Part shown: in pieces, positions 1-7,068 of the stretch | How the letters are laid out: every line of letters begins with the position of its first letter | Numbering within the stretch: position 1 is the stretch's first letter | Assembly (NCBI GenBank): GCA_021772295.1 | Contig: JAJFMG010000059.1 | Location: forward strand, 1-15,278 | Reading direction: 5' to 3' | DNA: 15,278 nucleotides | Source of the DNA: Chlamydiota bacterium | Lineage (GTDB): Bacteria; Chlamydiota; Chlamydiia; Chlamydiales; Simkaniaceae | The notes under the pieces: generated by a model | Database searches by the model: none | What the model was told of the DNA's origin: nothing | Seen by the model: the letters and a program-made list of their open reading frames with translations, nothing else | Position numbers and translations under genes: made by a program

Positions 1-1035
1 CATCTTTGTACCGGTATCTGCTTGCATTTTACCATTGGTCAGAGCCACTGAGTAAAACTCTCCTACAGATTCATCACCAATCAGTAAACATCCTGGGTAT
101 TTCCAAGTGATAGCGGCGCCCGCTTCCACTTGCGTCCAAGAAATCTTCGATTGAACCCCTTGACACTTTCCTCTTTTAGTAACAAAATTGTAAATACCAC
201 CTTTGCCTGTTTCTCTATCACCTGAATACCAATTTTGCACGGTCGAATATTTGATTTCAGCGCGATCTAAAGCAATCAGTTCTACAACAGCTGCATGGAG
301 TTGGTTTTCATCGTACGCCGGCGCTGTGCACCCTTCTAAATAACTTACAGAGGATTCTTCTTCAGCAATGATTAGCGTTCTCTCAAACTGACCAGTTTCT
401 CTTTCATTAATTCTAAAGTAGGTAGAAAGTTCAATCGGACATTTAACGCCTTTTGGAATGTAAACAAAAGACCCATCTGAAAATACAGCTGAATTCAAAG
501 CTGAATAAAAATTGTCGGTGATTGGAACAACTGTCCCCAAATATTTTTCAATCAGCTCTGGGTATTTATGAACAGCTTCTGAAATTGGGCAAAGAACAAC
601 GCCTGCATCTACAAGTGTCTTTCTAAAAGTTGTACCTATTGACACAGAATCAAAAACAACATCTACAGCAACATTCGCAAGCCTTTTTTGCTCATCTAAG
701 GGAATACCTAGTTTTTCAAAGGTTTCAATGAGAGCTGGGTCTACTTCATCCATACTGCTCAATTGTTGCTTTTTCTTTGGCTCCGAGTAGTAACTCATTT
801 CTTGAAAATCAATCGGATCGACATTTAGGTTCGACCAATCTGGAAGAGGCATTTCTTGCCACTTTGCATAGGCTTTTAATCGGAAATCAAGTAAAAATTT
901 GGGCTCATTTTTTTTCTTTGAGATAGCTCGAACCGTATTCTCATTTAGGCCCTTTGGAAAAACCTCTGACTCAATTTCAGTACGAAATCCGTATTTATAT
1001 TTTGATTTCTCTTCAAGTGCTTGCTCTGTAGACAT
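1..1035 (-). CDS. sufB: SufB, Fe-S cluster scaffold subunit (partial)
   Basis: This is the N-terminal 345 codons of SufB. The gene runs off the left edge, so the C-terminal part (usual total about 470-480 residues) is missing. SufB forms the SufBCD complex, which assembles Fe-S clusters in the cytosol. The translation starts [10 protein letters not shown] and contains typical SufB blocks: YKYGF near the start, DFRLKAY, PIPKG-type [41 protein letters not shown] and a [11 protein letters not shown] stretch. The ATG at 1033-1035 is preceded by an AAAGGG ribosome site and a good promoter (1062-1090), so the start is well supported. The downstream suf genes would lie outside the window. The identification is secure from conserved blocks; the only unknown is the missing C-terminus. 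Confidence 0.95.
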   Translation of the reverse strand, partial: MSTEQALEEKSKYKYGFRTEIESEVFPKGLNENTVRAISKKKNEPKFLLDFRLKAYAKWQEMPLPDWSNLNVDPIDFQEMSYYSEPKKKQQLSSMDEVDPALIETFEKLGIPLDEQKRLANVAVDVVFDSVSIGTTFRKTLVDAGVVLCPISEAVHKYPELIEKYLGTVVPITDNFYSALNSAVFSDGSFVYIPKGVKCPIELSTYFRINERETGQFERTLIIAEEESSVSYLEGCTAPAYDENQLHAAVVELIALDRAEIKYSTVQNWYSGDRETGKGGIYNFVTKRGKCQGVQSKISWTQVEAGAAITWKYPGCLLIGDESVGEFYSVALTNGKMQADTGTKM

Positions 1036-1061
1036 CGTGACCCTTTAAATTCTTGCCTAGA

Positions 1062-1090
1062 AGGATACGTAACTTATTCATCTTTGTCAA
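1062..1090 (-). promoter_or_regulatory. sigma-70-type promoter of sufB
   Basis: On the minus strand there is a perfect -35 TTGACA (1085-1090), a 17-nt spacer, and a -10 TATCCT (1062-1067, four of six matches). It lies 27 nt upstream of the sufB ATG, giving a short leader of about 20 nt. No operator-like inverted repeat is obvious around it. Confidence 0.6.
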
Positions 1091-1159
1091 TTAGAAGCGG
1101 TATTACAATTACGTATCTTCAAATTACAAATATTTTTAAATTATGATTAATTTTATATC

Positions 1160-2230
1160 TTAGCCATCAGCGCTTGCAAACATAAGCATTTGTCTAATGC
1201 GATCTATTTCTGTTTCGTCTAAGTGAGGCGCCACATTTTCAACAAACTCAGTGATATTTCCGGAGCAATCTAGAGCGCTCCTCATACCCGCAGAATCTCT
1301 GTTAACCATAAGTGCCATAAATGCCACGCCACGATAACCTGGTAGGTCACTGGCAAAATAAAAACTACTTATATCACAACCTGGATCTATATTAAATCTA
1401 GCATTATCAGGAGAAATGGCCATAGAGTCGCCTTGGGGATGGACATGAACATTCATCGAGCAAAAACTGTCTACATTCAGCCCATCACTCGACTCTTCTC
1501 TGACCACTCCTCTAGGTGAACAAATTCCCATCTCAAAATTCCCATTCGCAGTAGAATTGAATAAAACATCAGGAAACGCTAAGGGATGTATTATAACATT
1601 TCTAGAAACTGTCGATAAATCTGTGCCGTCAAAAACTACAAAAAATAGATCTAATTGATCTCGCCCTAAACTTCCATATCGATTCTGAATCTCTGCTGGA
1701 AAACGTGATAATTGTGCTATTGGCAATCGAACTGTAAGCATTGGGTCTGCGAATTCATAACCCGAGGGATCATAATGGCCAATTGTTGGCAAACATTCAA
1801 GATAAACAAGCCCACTGCTACACACACCTGGCTCGAGCTCTGGCCTATGAGTATCAAGGGTAATATACTTCCCTGCAATTCCAACTCCATTCACATCGGC
1901 GCATTGCTCATCCAACACTTTTTCTACTTCAAGCTGGACAATTACATGCTCAGGACTATTGGGTATCATCGACCTTTCTGAAGAGACATTGGAAATAGCT
2001 GGATTTGAAGTACTTGTGGCCCCATGTGCACTTCGAAAAACTTCTAAGGGTACAAGTGGGAGGACAGAATCCTTAGTGTAGGTATGCTCACTACAACCGC
2101 AACAAAAAATATAGTACAGTCCCTTAAAAAAGGAAGTTGCGTAAGATTGCAGACAGCTTCCTGCAAGCCAAATATTATTTGTAATGGTCTCTATAAATGT
2201 ATTTTGTTGTTCACCAATAGAAGCTGTCAT
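1160..2230 (-). CDS. hypothetical protein, 356 aa, unrecognised
   Basis: An intact 356-codon gene that I do not recognise. The ATG is preceded by AAGGA seven bases upstream, so the start is credible. A TATACT -10-like box lies further upstream, but I see no convincing -35. Residues about 18-48 are moderately hydrophobic and aromatic (WLAGSC, SFFKGLYYIFCCGC), ending in a Cys-rich CCGC. This could be a membrane-associated segment, but there is no classical signal peptide. The remainder is polar with several short hydrophobic stretches, and it ends in an acidic helix-like tail (HLDETEIDRIRQMLMF). No Walker, Rossmann or protease motif is visible. It stands alone between sufB and the rfb-kdsB operon. 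It could be a lineage-specific or secreted protein, but that is only a guess. Confidence 0.75.
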   Translation of the reverse strand: MTASIGEQQNTFIETITNNIWLAGSCLQSYATSFFKGLYYIFCCGCSEHTYTKDSVLPLVPLEVFRSAHGATSTSNPAISNVSSERSMIPNSPEHVIVQLEVEKVLDEQCADVNGVGIAGKYITLDTHRPELEPGVCSSGLVYLECLPTIGHYDPSGYEFADPMLTVRLPIAQLSRFPAEIQNRYGSLGRDQLDLFFVVFDGTDLSTVSRNVIIHPLAFPDVLFNSTANGNFEMGICSPRGVVREESSDGLNVDSFCSMNVHVHPQGDSMAISPDNARFNIDPGCDISSFYFASDLPGYRGVAFMALMVNRDSAGMRSALDCSGNITEFVENVAPHLDETEIDRIRQMLMFASADG

Positions 2231-2479
2231 TTGATATCCTTGTAAGTTTAATCAAGTATATTAACTTACATACAGATTTAATTTACAGAAAATAAACACC
2301 ACAGATAGAGACACCTATTCAAACACGCAAACAACTAATTACAAACCAATTGAAGGAATTAAATCTAGCCTTGCCAAGAATAAATTTTTATATAATAAAA
2401 ACCAATCCAAACTGGAATTTATTTATTTTTAAAAAATAATTATTTAATTCAATATGGATGAATATTTCTATTTTTTAAT

Positions 2480-3214
2480 TTATAGTTTACTAATAAAGCT
2501 TGCTGCATCGAGCAAGTCTGATGGACTATCAATCCCAAAAGACTTTTCATTTGTAAGTCCTACATAAATGGAATAACCATGCTCCAAAAAGGATAACTGC
2601 TCAAGTTTTTCAGCCTTTTCGAGAACCGAACTCTCTATTTTTCCAAGACCATCTAAAGCTTTTGAGGTATAAGCATATAATCCTACATGCTTATAATATT
2701 CATGAGATGAATCACCATCTCTGTAAAATGGTATTGGAGATCTAGAAAAATAAAGAGCTTCACCTGCGTAGCTTGTTACCACTTTGACGACATTTGGATT
2801 GTTTACCTCCTCCATATCTTTAATTTTGCTTTTGAGAGTCCAGATTGAGGCTTTACTTGCAGCCCCTTGCAAGAGGTCTTCGATCATCTGCTTAGAAATA
2901 AAAGGCTCGTCTGCTTGCCAGTTTACGAAAATATCACCCTCAATCTCTTTTCTTTCATAAAGCTCAATTAAACGCTGGGTACCGCTTACACAAGCTTTGG
3001 AAGTCAGATATGATTTTGCGCCAAACGAGTCTAATAGCTCTTTTGTCCGGGCATCATCTACGGCAAAAACAATTTCATCAAAAATTTCTGTTCCAGTTGC
3101 AGCGTCATAGACCCACTGTAATATGGGTTTGTCTCGTAAAAATTGTAATACTTTTTCGGGAAAACGCTTTGAGTCAAGTCTTGCAGGTATCACACAAACA
3201 ATTTTCTTTTTCAT
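2480..3214 (-). CDS. kdsB: KdsB-family CMP-sugar synthetase (3-deoxy-manno-octulosonate cytidylyltransferase-like)
   Basis: The KdsB family couples CTP to Kdo, giving CMP-Kdo for LPS core synthesis in the cytosol. Visible motifs are IPARLDSKRFPEK (residues 9-21, the nucleotide-binding loop), FAVDDAR (50-56), SGTQRL (77-82), VNWQADEP (97-104), NPNVVKVV (139-146), LYFSRSPIP (154-162), KHVGLYAY (175-182), LEQLSFLEHG (204-213) and FGIDSPSDL (226-234). Both metal-binding aspartates expected in the family (in Q-x-D-E-P and in G-x-D-S/T-P) are present. Two motif positions differ from the E. coli enzyme as I remember it: SGTERL is SGTQRL and NVQGDEP is NWQADEP. I chose the ATG at 3214 because it overlaps the rfbB stop as ATGA and has GGAG seven bases upstream. 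An upstream in-frame start at 3244 would reach 34 nt into rfbB. Its place as last gene of an rfb operon makes it either the genome's kdsB or a second copy with a related substrate. Confidence 0.85.
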   Translation of the reverse strand: MKKKIVCVIPARLDSKRFPEKVLQFLRDKPILQWVYDAATGTEIFDEIVFAVDDARTKELLDSFGAKSYLTSKACVSGTQRLIELYERKEIEGDIFVNWQADEPFISKQMIEDLLQGAASKASIWTLKSKIKDMEEVNNPNVVKVVTSYAGEALYFSRSPIPFYRDGDSSHEYYKHVGLYAYTSKALDGLGKIESSVLEKAEKLEQLSFLEHGYSIYVGLTNEKSFGIDSPSDLLDAASFISKL

Positions 3215-4263
3215 ACAGGCTCCGAATACTGCAGATTCAACCAACGTTCATACGAACTAGTATCCATTCCCTTTTGCCAAATACTATTTTGCATATACCA
3301 CAAGATAGTTTCCTTAAGTCCGTTATGCAAAGAGTAAGTAGGCTCAAATCCAAGCTCCTTTTTTACTCGCGTTGCATCAAGAGCGTATCTAAAATCATGA
3401 CCTGGGCGATCACTTACATGCTTAATTAGAGGGTATGTCTTTTCTTTTGAAACAAGTTGCATTTGATCCAATAAATTTAAAATAAGATGTAAGAGATCGA
3501 TATTTTTTTTCTGAGCATCGGAACCTACGTTGAAAATCTGACTTTTTCCTTGTTTCAGAATCAGAAAAATTGCTCTCGAATGATCCTCAACAAAAAGCCA
3601 TTCTCTAACTTGATCTCCCGCTCCATATACAGGAAGCTCTTCCAATTTTATTGCCTTTTGAATCATAAGAGGAATAAATTTTTCCAAGTGTTGACATGGT
3701 CCAAAGTTATTACAAGCATGGGATATCGTCACTGCTAAATTATAGGTCTTCCCATATGACAAAACAAGGTGATCAGAAGATGCTTTTGATGCAGAATATG
3801 GAGAATTAGGCATATATGGGGAGCTTTCCGTAAATACGCCCTCTTTTCCTAAAGCTCCATATACTTCATCAGTTGAAATATGATGGAAATGTATATTTGG
3901 GTGTTTTTTTATAAACTCAAGCAACGTAAATGTCCCCATGACATTTGTTTCCATAAATGCTTTTGGAAATCGTATGCTTCGATCTACATGAGTTTCGGCT
4001 GCAAAATGTACAATCACATCGAAACAATGATTTATATATATACGTTCTAACAAATCCCCATCTAAGATATTCCCATTATAAAAATGATATCTTTCATTCC
4101 CTGCAATACTTGTTAAATTTTTGCTATTGGAGGCGTAGGTTAGTGCATCCAAATTGATAATTTCACCCTTAAAGTCACCCTTAGTTAGCATATAGCGAAT
4201 AAATGAGGAGCCCATAAATCCAGAGCCACCTGTCACTAAAATCTTTGCTTCTTCTATTTGCAT
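3211..4263 (-). CDS. rfbB: dTDP-glucose 4,6-dehydratase
   Basis: Converts dTDP-glucose to dTDP-4-keto-6-deoxyglucose, the second step of dTDP-L-rhamnose synthesis (NAD-dependent extended SDR, cytosolic). It has 350 residues, which is normal for RmlB. Seen: the NAD-binding GGSGFMG loop (residues 12-18), HFAAETHVDRSI (86-97), the catalytic STDEVYG (130-136; T, D and E all present), the YSASK pair Y156/K160, NNFGP, YGAGDQVREWLFVEDH and a late DRPGHDFRYALD. The ATG at 4263 has GGAG five bases upstream and overlaps the rfbD stop by 10 bp. The TTG five codons earlier lacks a ribosome site. The gene is translationally coupled on both sides (rfbD upstream, kdsB-like downstream). Confidence 0.95.
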   Translation of the reverse strand: MQIEEAKILVTGGSGFMGSSFIRYMLTKGDFKGEIINLDALTYASNSKNLTSIAGNERYHFYNGNILDGDLLERIYINHCFDVIVHFAAETHVDRSIRFPKAFMETNVMGTFTLLEFIKKHPNIHFHHISTDEVYGALGKEGVFTESSPYMPNSPYSASKASSDHLVLSYGKTYNLAVTISHACNNFGPCQHLEKFIPLMIQKAIKLEELPVYGAGDQVREWLFVEDHSRAIFLILKQGKSQIFNVGSDAQKKNIDLLHLILNLLDQMQLVSKEKTYPLIKHVSDRPGHDFRYALDATRVKKELGFEPTYSLHNGLKETILWYMQNSIWQKGMDTSSYERWLNLQYSEPV

Positions 4264-5108
4264 ATTTTCTCCAAACAATCTCTAAGAGCTATTTTCCAAT
4301 CTCTATGTTCCTTTCCTATAACAGCTGTAGCTTTTGTAGTATCTAAATAGGAAAACAAAGGACGCTTTGCATCCGCTTTGTAATCTTTAGTTTCGATTGG
4401 AACAACATCCGCTTTGCTCTCTAATTGGTTTTCATTGCAGAAAAGGGCAATCTCTTTAGCAAAACAGAACCAAGATACCATGCCTCGATTAGCAATGTGA
4501 TAAATTCCAACTTGGCCAAGTAGCTCCATTACACTTTCGATAACATCCAGGGTATATGTTGGGCTCCCTATTTGATCAGACACAACCTTTATGGTATCTT
4601 TTTCTTGTAGCAACTTTAACATGGTACGCACAAAATTTTTTCCTTCTTCGTCAAAAAGCCAAGAGACTCGAAGAATCAAAAAATCATCTGCATATTTAGC
4701 AATTTGCAATTCACCATCTCTTTTACTCATTCCATATACAGAAATAGGCGCTGTCTTATCTGACTCTACATATCCCTCATCTTTTTCTCCATCAAACACA
4801 TAGTCTGTAGAGAAATGGATCAACTTTTTATGATGCTTTTTACAAAGTATGCTAAGATTTTTTACCCCAACACTATTTAACAATATTGCAAGCGAAGGCT
4901 CTTTTTGAGCTTGGTCCACTTGTGTATATCCAGAGGCATTAATGACATAATCAAAAGCCTCTTTTTCAAATATTTTCTCTAAACTTTTCCTCGAAGTAAT
5001 ATCCACTTCTTCTCTACTTGTTGCAAAAAAGGAGACTCCTTTTTTTGTGAAATATCTTTGAAAAGCATTTGAAAGCATTCCATTTTTTCCAACTATCCAA
5101 AAGCGCAT
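4254..5108 (-). CDS. rfbD: dTDP-4-dehydrorhamnose reductase
   Basis: RmlD performs the last step of dTDP-L-rhamnose formation, reducing the 4-keto group with NAD(P)H. It has 284 residues, as expected. Seen: an N-terminal VGKNGML nucleotide-binding loop (residues 6-12), the INASGYTQVDQAQKEP block, STDYVFDG (100-107), YGMSK (Y125/K129 catalytic pair), ILRVSWLF and VVSDQIGSPTYT, all hallmarks of RmlD. The GxxGxxG loop is less canonical than in model enzymes because the third glycine position is not clear. The ATG at 5108 has GAGG upstream and overlaps the end of rfbC by 16 bp, which indicates translational coupling. Confidence 0.94.
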   Translation of the reverse strand: MRFWIVGKNGMLSNAFQRYFTKKGVSFFATSREEVDITSRKSLEKIFEKEAFDYVINASGYTQVDQAQKEPSLAILLNSVGVKNLSILCKKHHKKLIHFSTDYVFDGEKDEGYVESDKTAPISVYGMSKRDGELQIAKYADDFLILRVSWLFDEEGKNFVRTMLKLLQEKDTIKVVSDQIGSPTYTLDVIESVMELLGQVGIYHIANRGMVSWFCFAKEIALFCNENQLESKADVVPIETKDYKADAKRPLFSYLDTTKATAVIGKEHRDWKIALRDCLEKICK

Positions 5109-5635
5109 AATTCCCTCACTTCCTTAAGTGATGGTGCAACGCTATCTTTTTCAGACAAAGAGGGTGTTGAAATAGGCCATTTGATACCAACATCTTGGTC
5201 TTGATATGAAAATTCTTTTTCTAACTTTGGGTCGTACAATGTGCTCACCTTATATACCACATGAGAAGGCTCAATTGCGCAAAAACCATGGGCAAAACCT
5301 TTTGGAACATAGAGCATATGGTGCTCTTTTCCATCTAAATACACGCCTTCCCATTGGCCAAATGTGTCTCCCTCTCGAAGATCTACAATTACATCATAAA
5401 TACAACCTGAAACAACCCGCACAAGCTTTGCTTGCGCAGCTTTTACGTGAAAATGCATACCTCTTAAGACATTTTTTTCAGAATAGGAATGGTTTTCTTG
5501 TAAAAAAGAGACATCTGGATTGATTGCAGCAAAAGATTCTTTTTGAAAAGACTCTAAAAAATACCCTCTATTATCCTTATGAATCTTTGGCTTGATGACT
5601 TTTGCATCAGATAAGGATAAATTTATTATTTCCAA
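5093..5635 (-). CDS. rfbC: dTDP-4-dehydrorhamnose 3,5-epimerase
   Basis: RmlC epimerises dTDP-4-keto-6-deoxyglucose at C3 and C5. The cupin-type protein is about 180 residues. Seen: RGYFLESF (residues 23-30), RGMHFH containing the catalytic His (H61), KLVRVVSGCIYDVIVDLR (70-87), a TFGQWEG block, YVPKGFAHGF (109-118) and VVYKVSTLYDP (126-136, Tyr region). I chose the TTG at 5635. It aligns with the usual RmlC N-terminus, has a weak GAG seven bases upstream, and falls about 23 nt downstream of the start site predicted from the promoter at 5665-5693. A TTG at 5647 is an alternative that adds four residues. It is the first gene of the operon rfbC-rfbD-rfbB-kdsB-like; no rfbA is present. Confidence 0.93.
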   Translation of the reverse strand: MEIINLSLSDAKVIKPKIHKDNRGYFLESFQKESFAAINPDVSFLQENHSYSEKNVLRGMHFHVKAAQAKLVRVVSGCIYDVIVDLREGDTFGQWEGVYLDGKEHHMLYVPKGFAHGFCAIEPSHVVYKVSTLYDPKLEKEFSYQDQDVGIKWPISTPSLSEKDSVAPSLKEVRELCAFG

Positions 5636-5664
5636 AACGAATCTCAACAGCTGTATTTTCGTCC

Positions 5665-5693
5665 ATTTTAAAGCAATATTACGATCTTTTCAA
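5665..5693 (-). promoter_or_regulatory. promoter of the rfbC-rfbD-rfbB-kdsB-like operon
   Basis: Minus strand: -35 TTGAAA (5688-5693), a 17-nt spacer, -10 TAAAAT (5665-5670); each box has five of six consensus matches. Transcription would start near 5658, leaving a leader of about 10-25 nt before the rfbC TTG. A short ATG-initiated frame at 5666 starts inside the -10 box and so cannot be translated from this promoter. Confidence 0.6.
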
Positions 5694-6018
5694 CGTTTCA
5701 AAATACGTAACTGAAATCCTTATTTTTTATTGTTACAAATGCATTCTTTAGGCCAACTCATCTCAATAAAAAAACAAAGCCTCACATTCTTTCAAAAAAT
5801 ATATATGTATTAAATGTTATTTAAAAAAAACACACAAACTACAATTAAAATTTTATTTTACTGCCTATTAGCAAAAATAGAGCAAAAAAAAATCTTTCAT
5901 CCCTCAAGCCGCTTAGTGTCAAAACCTTTTCTTCAAATATTTATGTGTTCAAATAGAAATTTTATTTACAAAAAAATGCAAGGCAATGCATCGTCCTTAA
6001 CCATCATACAACACCTAT
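5694..6018. other. AT-rich divergent intergenic region
   Basis: This non-coding stretch separates the rfb operon (minus) from the signal-peptide/CysC gene (plus). It is very AT-rich with homopolymer A and T runs. A plus-strand open frame at 5814-6020 has low-complexity composition and no ribosome site, so I do not call it a gene. The plus-strand promoter must lie here, but I could not pick one confidently; several TTCAAA/TTACAA-like boxes exist without a clear partner. Confidence 0.6.
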
Positions 6019-6025
6019 AGGAGGT
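6019..6025 (+). promoter_or_regulatory. consensus Shine-Dalgarno of the CysC-fusion gene
   Basis: AGGAGGT is a full match to the anti-Shine-Dalgarno, four bases before the ATG at 6030. It is the strongest ribosome site in the window and, together with the strong terminator after the gene, suggests high expression. Confidence 0.8.
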
Positions 6026-6029
6026 ATAC

Positions 6030-7019
6030 ATGAGATTTTTTCTAGGTTTATGCATCGCAACTGCAATCGCAACTGGAAATTTGTTTGCTGGAGATGTTCC
6101 TGCATCAGAAAAGACCGTGATCTGGTTAACGGGACTTCCCTGCTCTGGAAAAACAACGATCGCAAATCAATTAAAAGAGTACATTCCTGATAGTTCTATC
6201 TTAGATGGTGATCAGGTAAGAAGAACTCTTAATAGCGATCTAGGGTTCAGTCCAGAAGATAGACAAGAAAATCTTAGAAGAACAACAGAGGTTGCTAAGT
6301 TACTTCTTAACTCTAACAAGTATGTGATGATTGCATGTGTAAGCCCAGCGCAAGCTGTTCGTGACAATGCAAGAGCTGAAATCGAAGCGCTTGGATATAA
6401 CTTCCTAGAAGTTCATGTCAACGCTCCAGTTGATACATGTATTGAAAGAGATGTAAAAGGCATGTATAAAAAAGCTCTATCTGGAGAAATTCCAGTATTT
6501 ACTGGCGTAAGCGCTCCTTACGAAGATCCAGCATCAGCAGACGTTGTATGTAATACATCTGAGGAAACTGTAGTAGAAAGTGCTAAAAAAATCTTAGCAG
6601 CACTAGATGTGCAGGATCCACAAGTGGGTCATGCAATGTTTGTGGGAAGATGGACACCATTTCATAGAGGCCACTGGGCAATTATGGAAAAAGTGCACAA
6701 AGAAAACCCAGATCAGCCTCTTCTTGTAATGGTTCGTAATACTAAAAACGAATACTGGACTGCAGAGTACAGAAAAGCAATGGTGGAAGCTGGCCTAAAA
6801 GCTATGGGCATCAAAGGAACTGTTATCATAATCCCAGATATTAAGTCTATTAACTGGGGAAGAGGTGTTGGATATACACCAAGAATGGTAGATGTTGATG
6901 CGTCTATCCACGCTATTTCAGGTACTGAAATTAGACGTGGAATTAAAGCTGGTGAAGAAGCATGGAAAGAGTGCGTCTGTCCTGGAGTTGCTGATTATAT
7001 TTTAGCAAACCCTAGATAA
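6030..7019 (+). CDS. signal-peptide-bearing APS kinase (CysC) - HxGH nucleotidyltransferase fusion
   Basis: A 329-residue, apparently two-domain protein. Residues 1-20 look like a Sec signal peptide (short basic start, hydrophobic core, NLFA/GDV cleavage region). Residues about 28-192 are an APS-kinase fold: P-loop GLPCSGKTT (35-43), LDGDQVRRTLNSDLGFSPEDR (58-78), VSPAQAVRD (104-112), ERDVKGMYKKA (139-149) and FTGVSAPYE (157-165), matching CysC closely. Residues about 200-329 are a small nucleotidyltransferase: FVGRWTPFHRGH (204-215; GxxPxHxGH motif) and ISGTEIRRGIKAG (296-308), resembling NMN adenylyltransferases of the archaeal NadM type. The same SGTxxR motif occurs at the end of ATP sulfurylase, but the domain is far too short for that enzyme. 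CysC makes PAPS from APS and ATP; the partner domain's substrate is unknown. A kinase with an export signal is odd because ATP is scarce outside the cytosol. The gene stands alone with its own ribosome site and terminator. I am confident of the domains, not of the function. Confidence 0.9.
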   Translation: MRFFLGLCIATAIATGNLFAGDVPASEKTVIWLTGLPCSGKTTIANQLKEYIPDSSILDGDQVRRTLNSDLGFSPEDRQENLRRTTEVAKLLLNSNKYVMIACVSPAQAVRDNARAEIEALGYNFLEVHVNAPVDTCIERDVKGMYKKALSGEIPVFTGVSAPYEDPASADVVCNTSEETVVESAKKILAALDVQDPQVGHAMFVGRWTPFHRGHWAIMEKVHKENPDQPLLVMVRNTKNEYWTAEYRKAMVEAGLKAMGIKGTVIIIPDIKSINWGRGVGYTPRMVDVDASIHAISGTEIRRGIKAGEEAWKECVCPGVADYILANPR

Positions 7020-7039
7020 TCGGTTTTGATCTTAAATGG

Positions 7040-7068
7040 GCCCACACACATGTGTGGGCTTTTTTTTT
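7040..7068 (+). terminator. rho-independent terminator of the CysC-fusion gene
   Basis: An 8-bp perfect stem (GCCCACAC paired with GTGTGGGC) with a 4-nt ACAT loop is followed by nine T residues. It sits 20 nt after the stop codon. Its T-run touches the stop codon of the convergent protease gene (7067-7069). It is a one-way terminator: on the other strand the hairpin is not followed by T residues. Confidence 0.9.

Noticed and set aside
2420..2445. AT-only inverted repeat after the kdsB-like gene, considered as a terminator
   Set aside because: No G or C in the stem and no distinct T-run; this looks like ordinary AT-rich spacer.
5608..5666. Short ATG-started frame (19 codons) overlapping the rfbC start, considered as a leader peptide
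   Set aside because: Its ATG lies inside the predicted -10 box and has no ribosome site, so it would not be on the transcript.
5814..6020. Plus-strand 68-codon open frame before the CysC fusion
   Set aside because: AT-rich low-complexity residues, no ribosome site, and it ends directly at the ribosome site of the next gene; most likely untranslated leader.
6640..7019. C-terminal domain of the CysC fusion as a true ATP sulfurylase
   Set aside because: The SGTxxR motif is shared, but the domain has only about 130 residues and a GxxPxHxGH start, fitting small NadM-like nucleotidyltransferases better.
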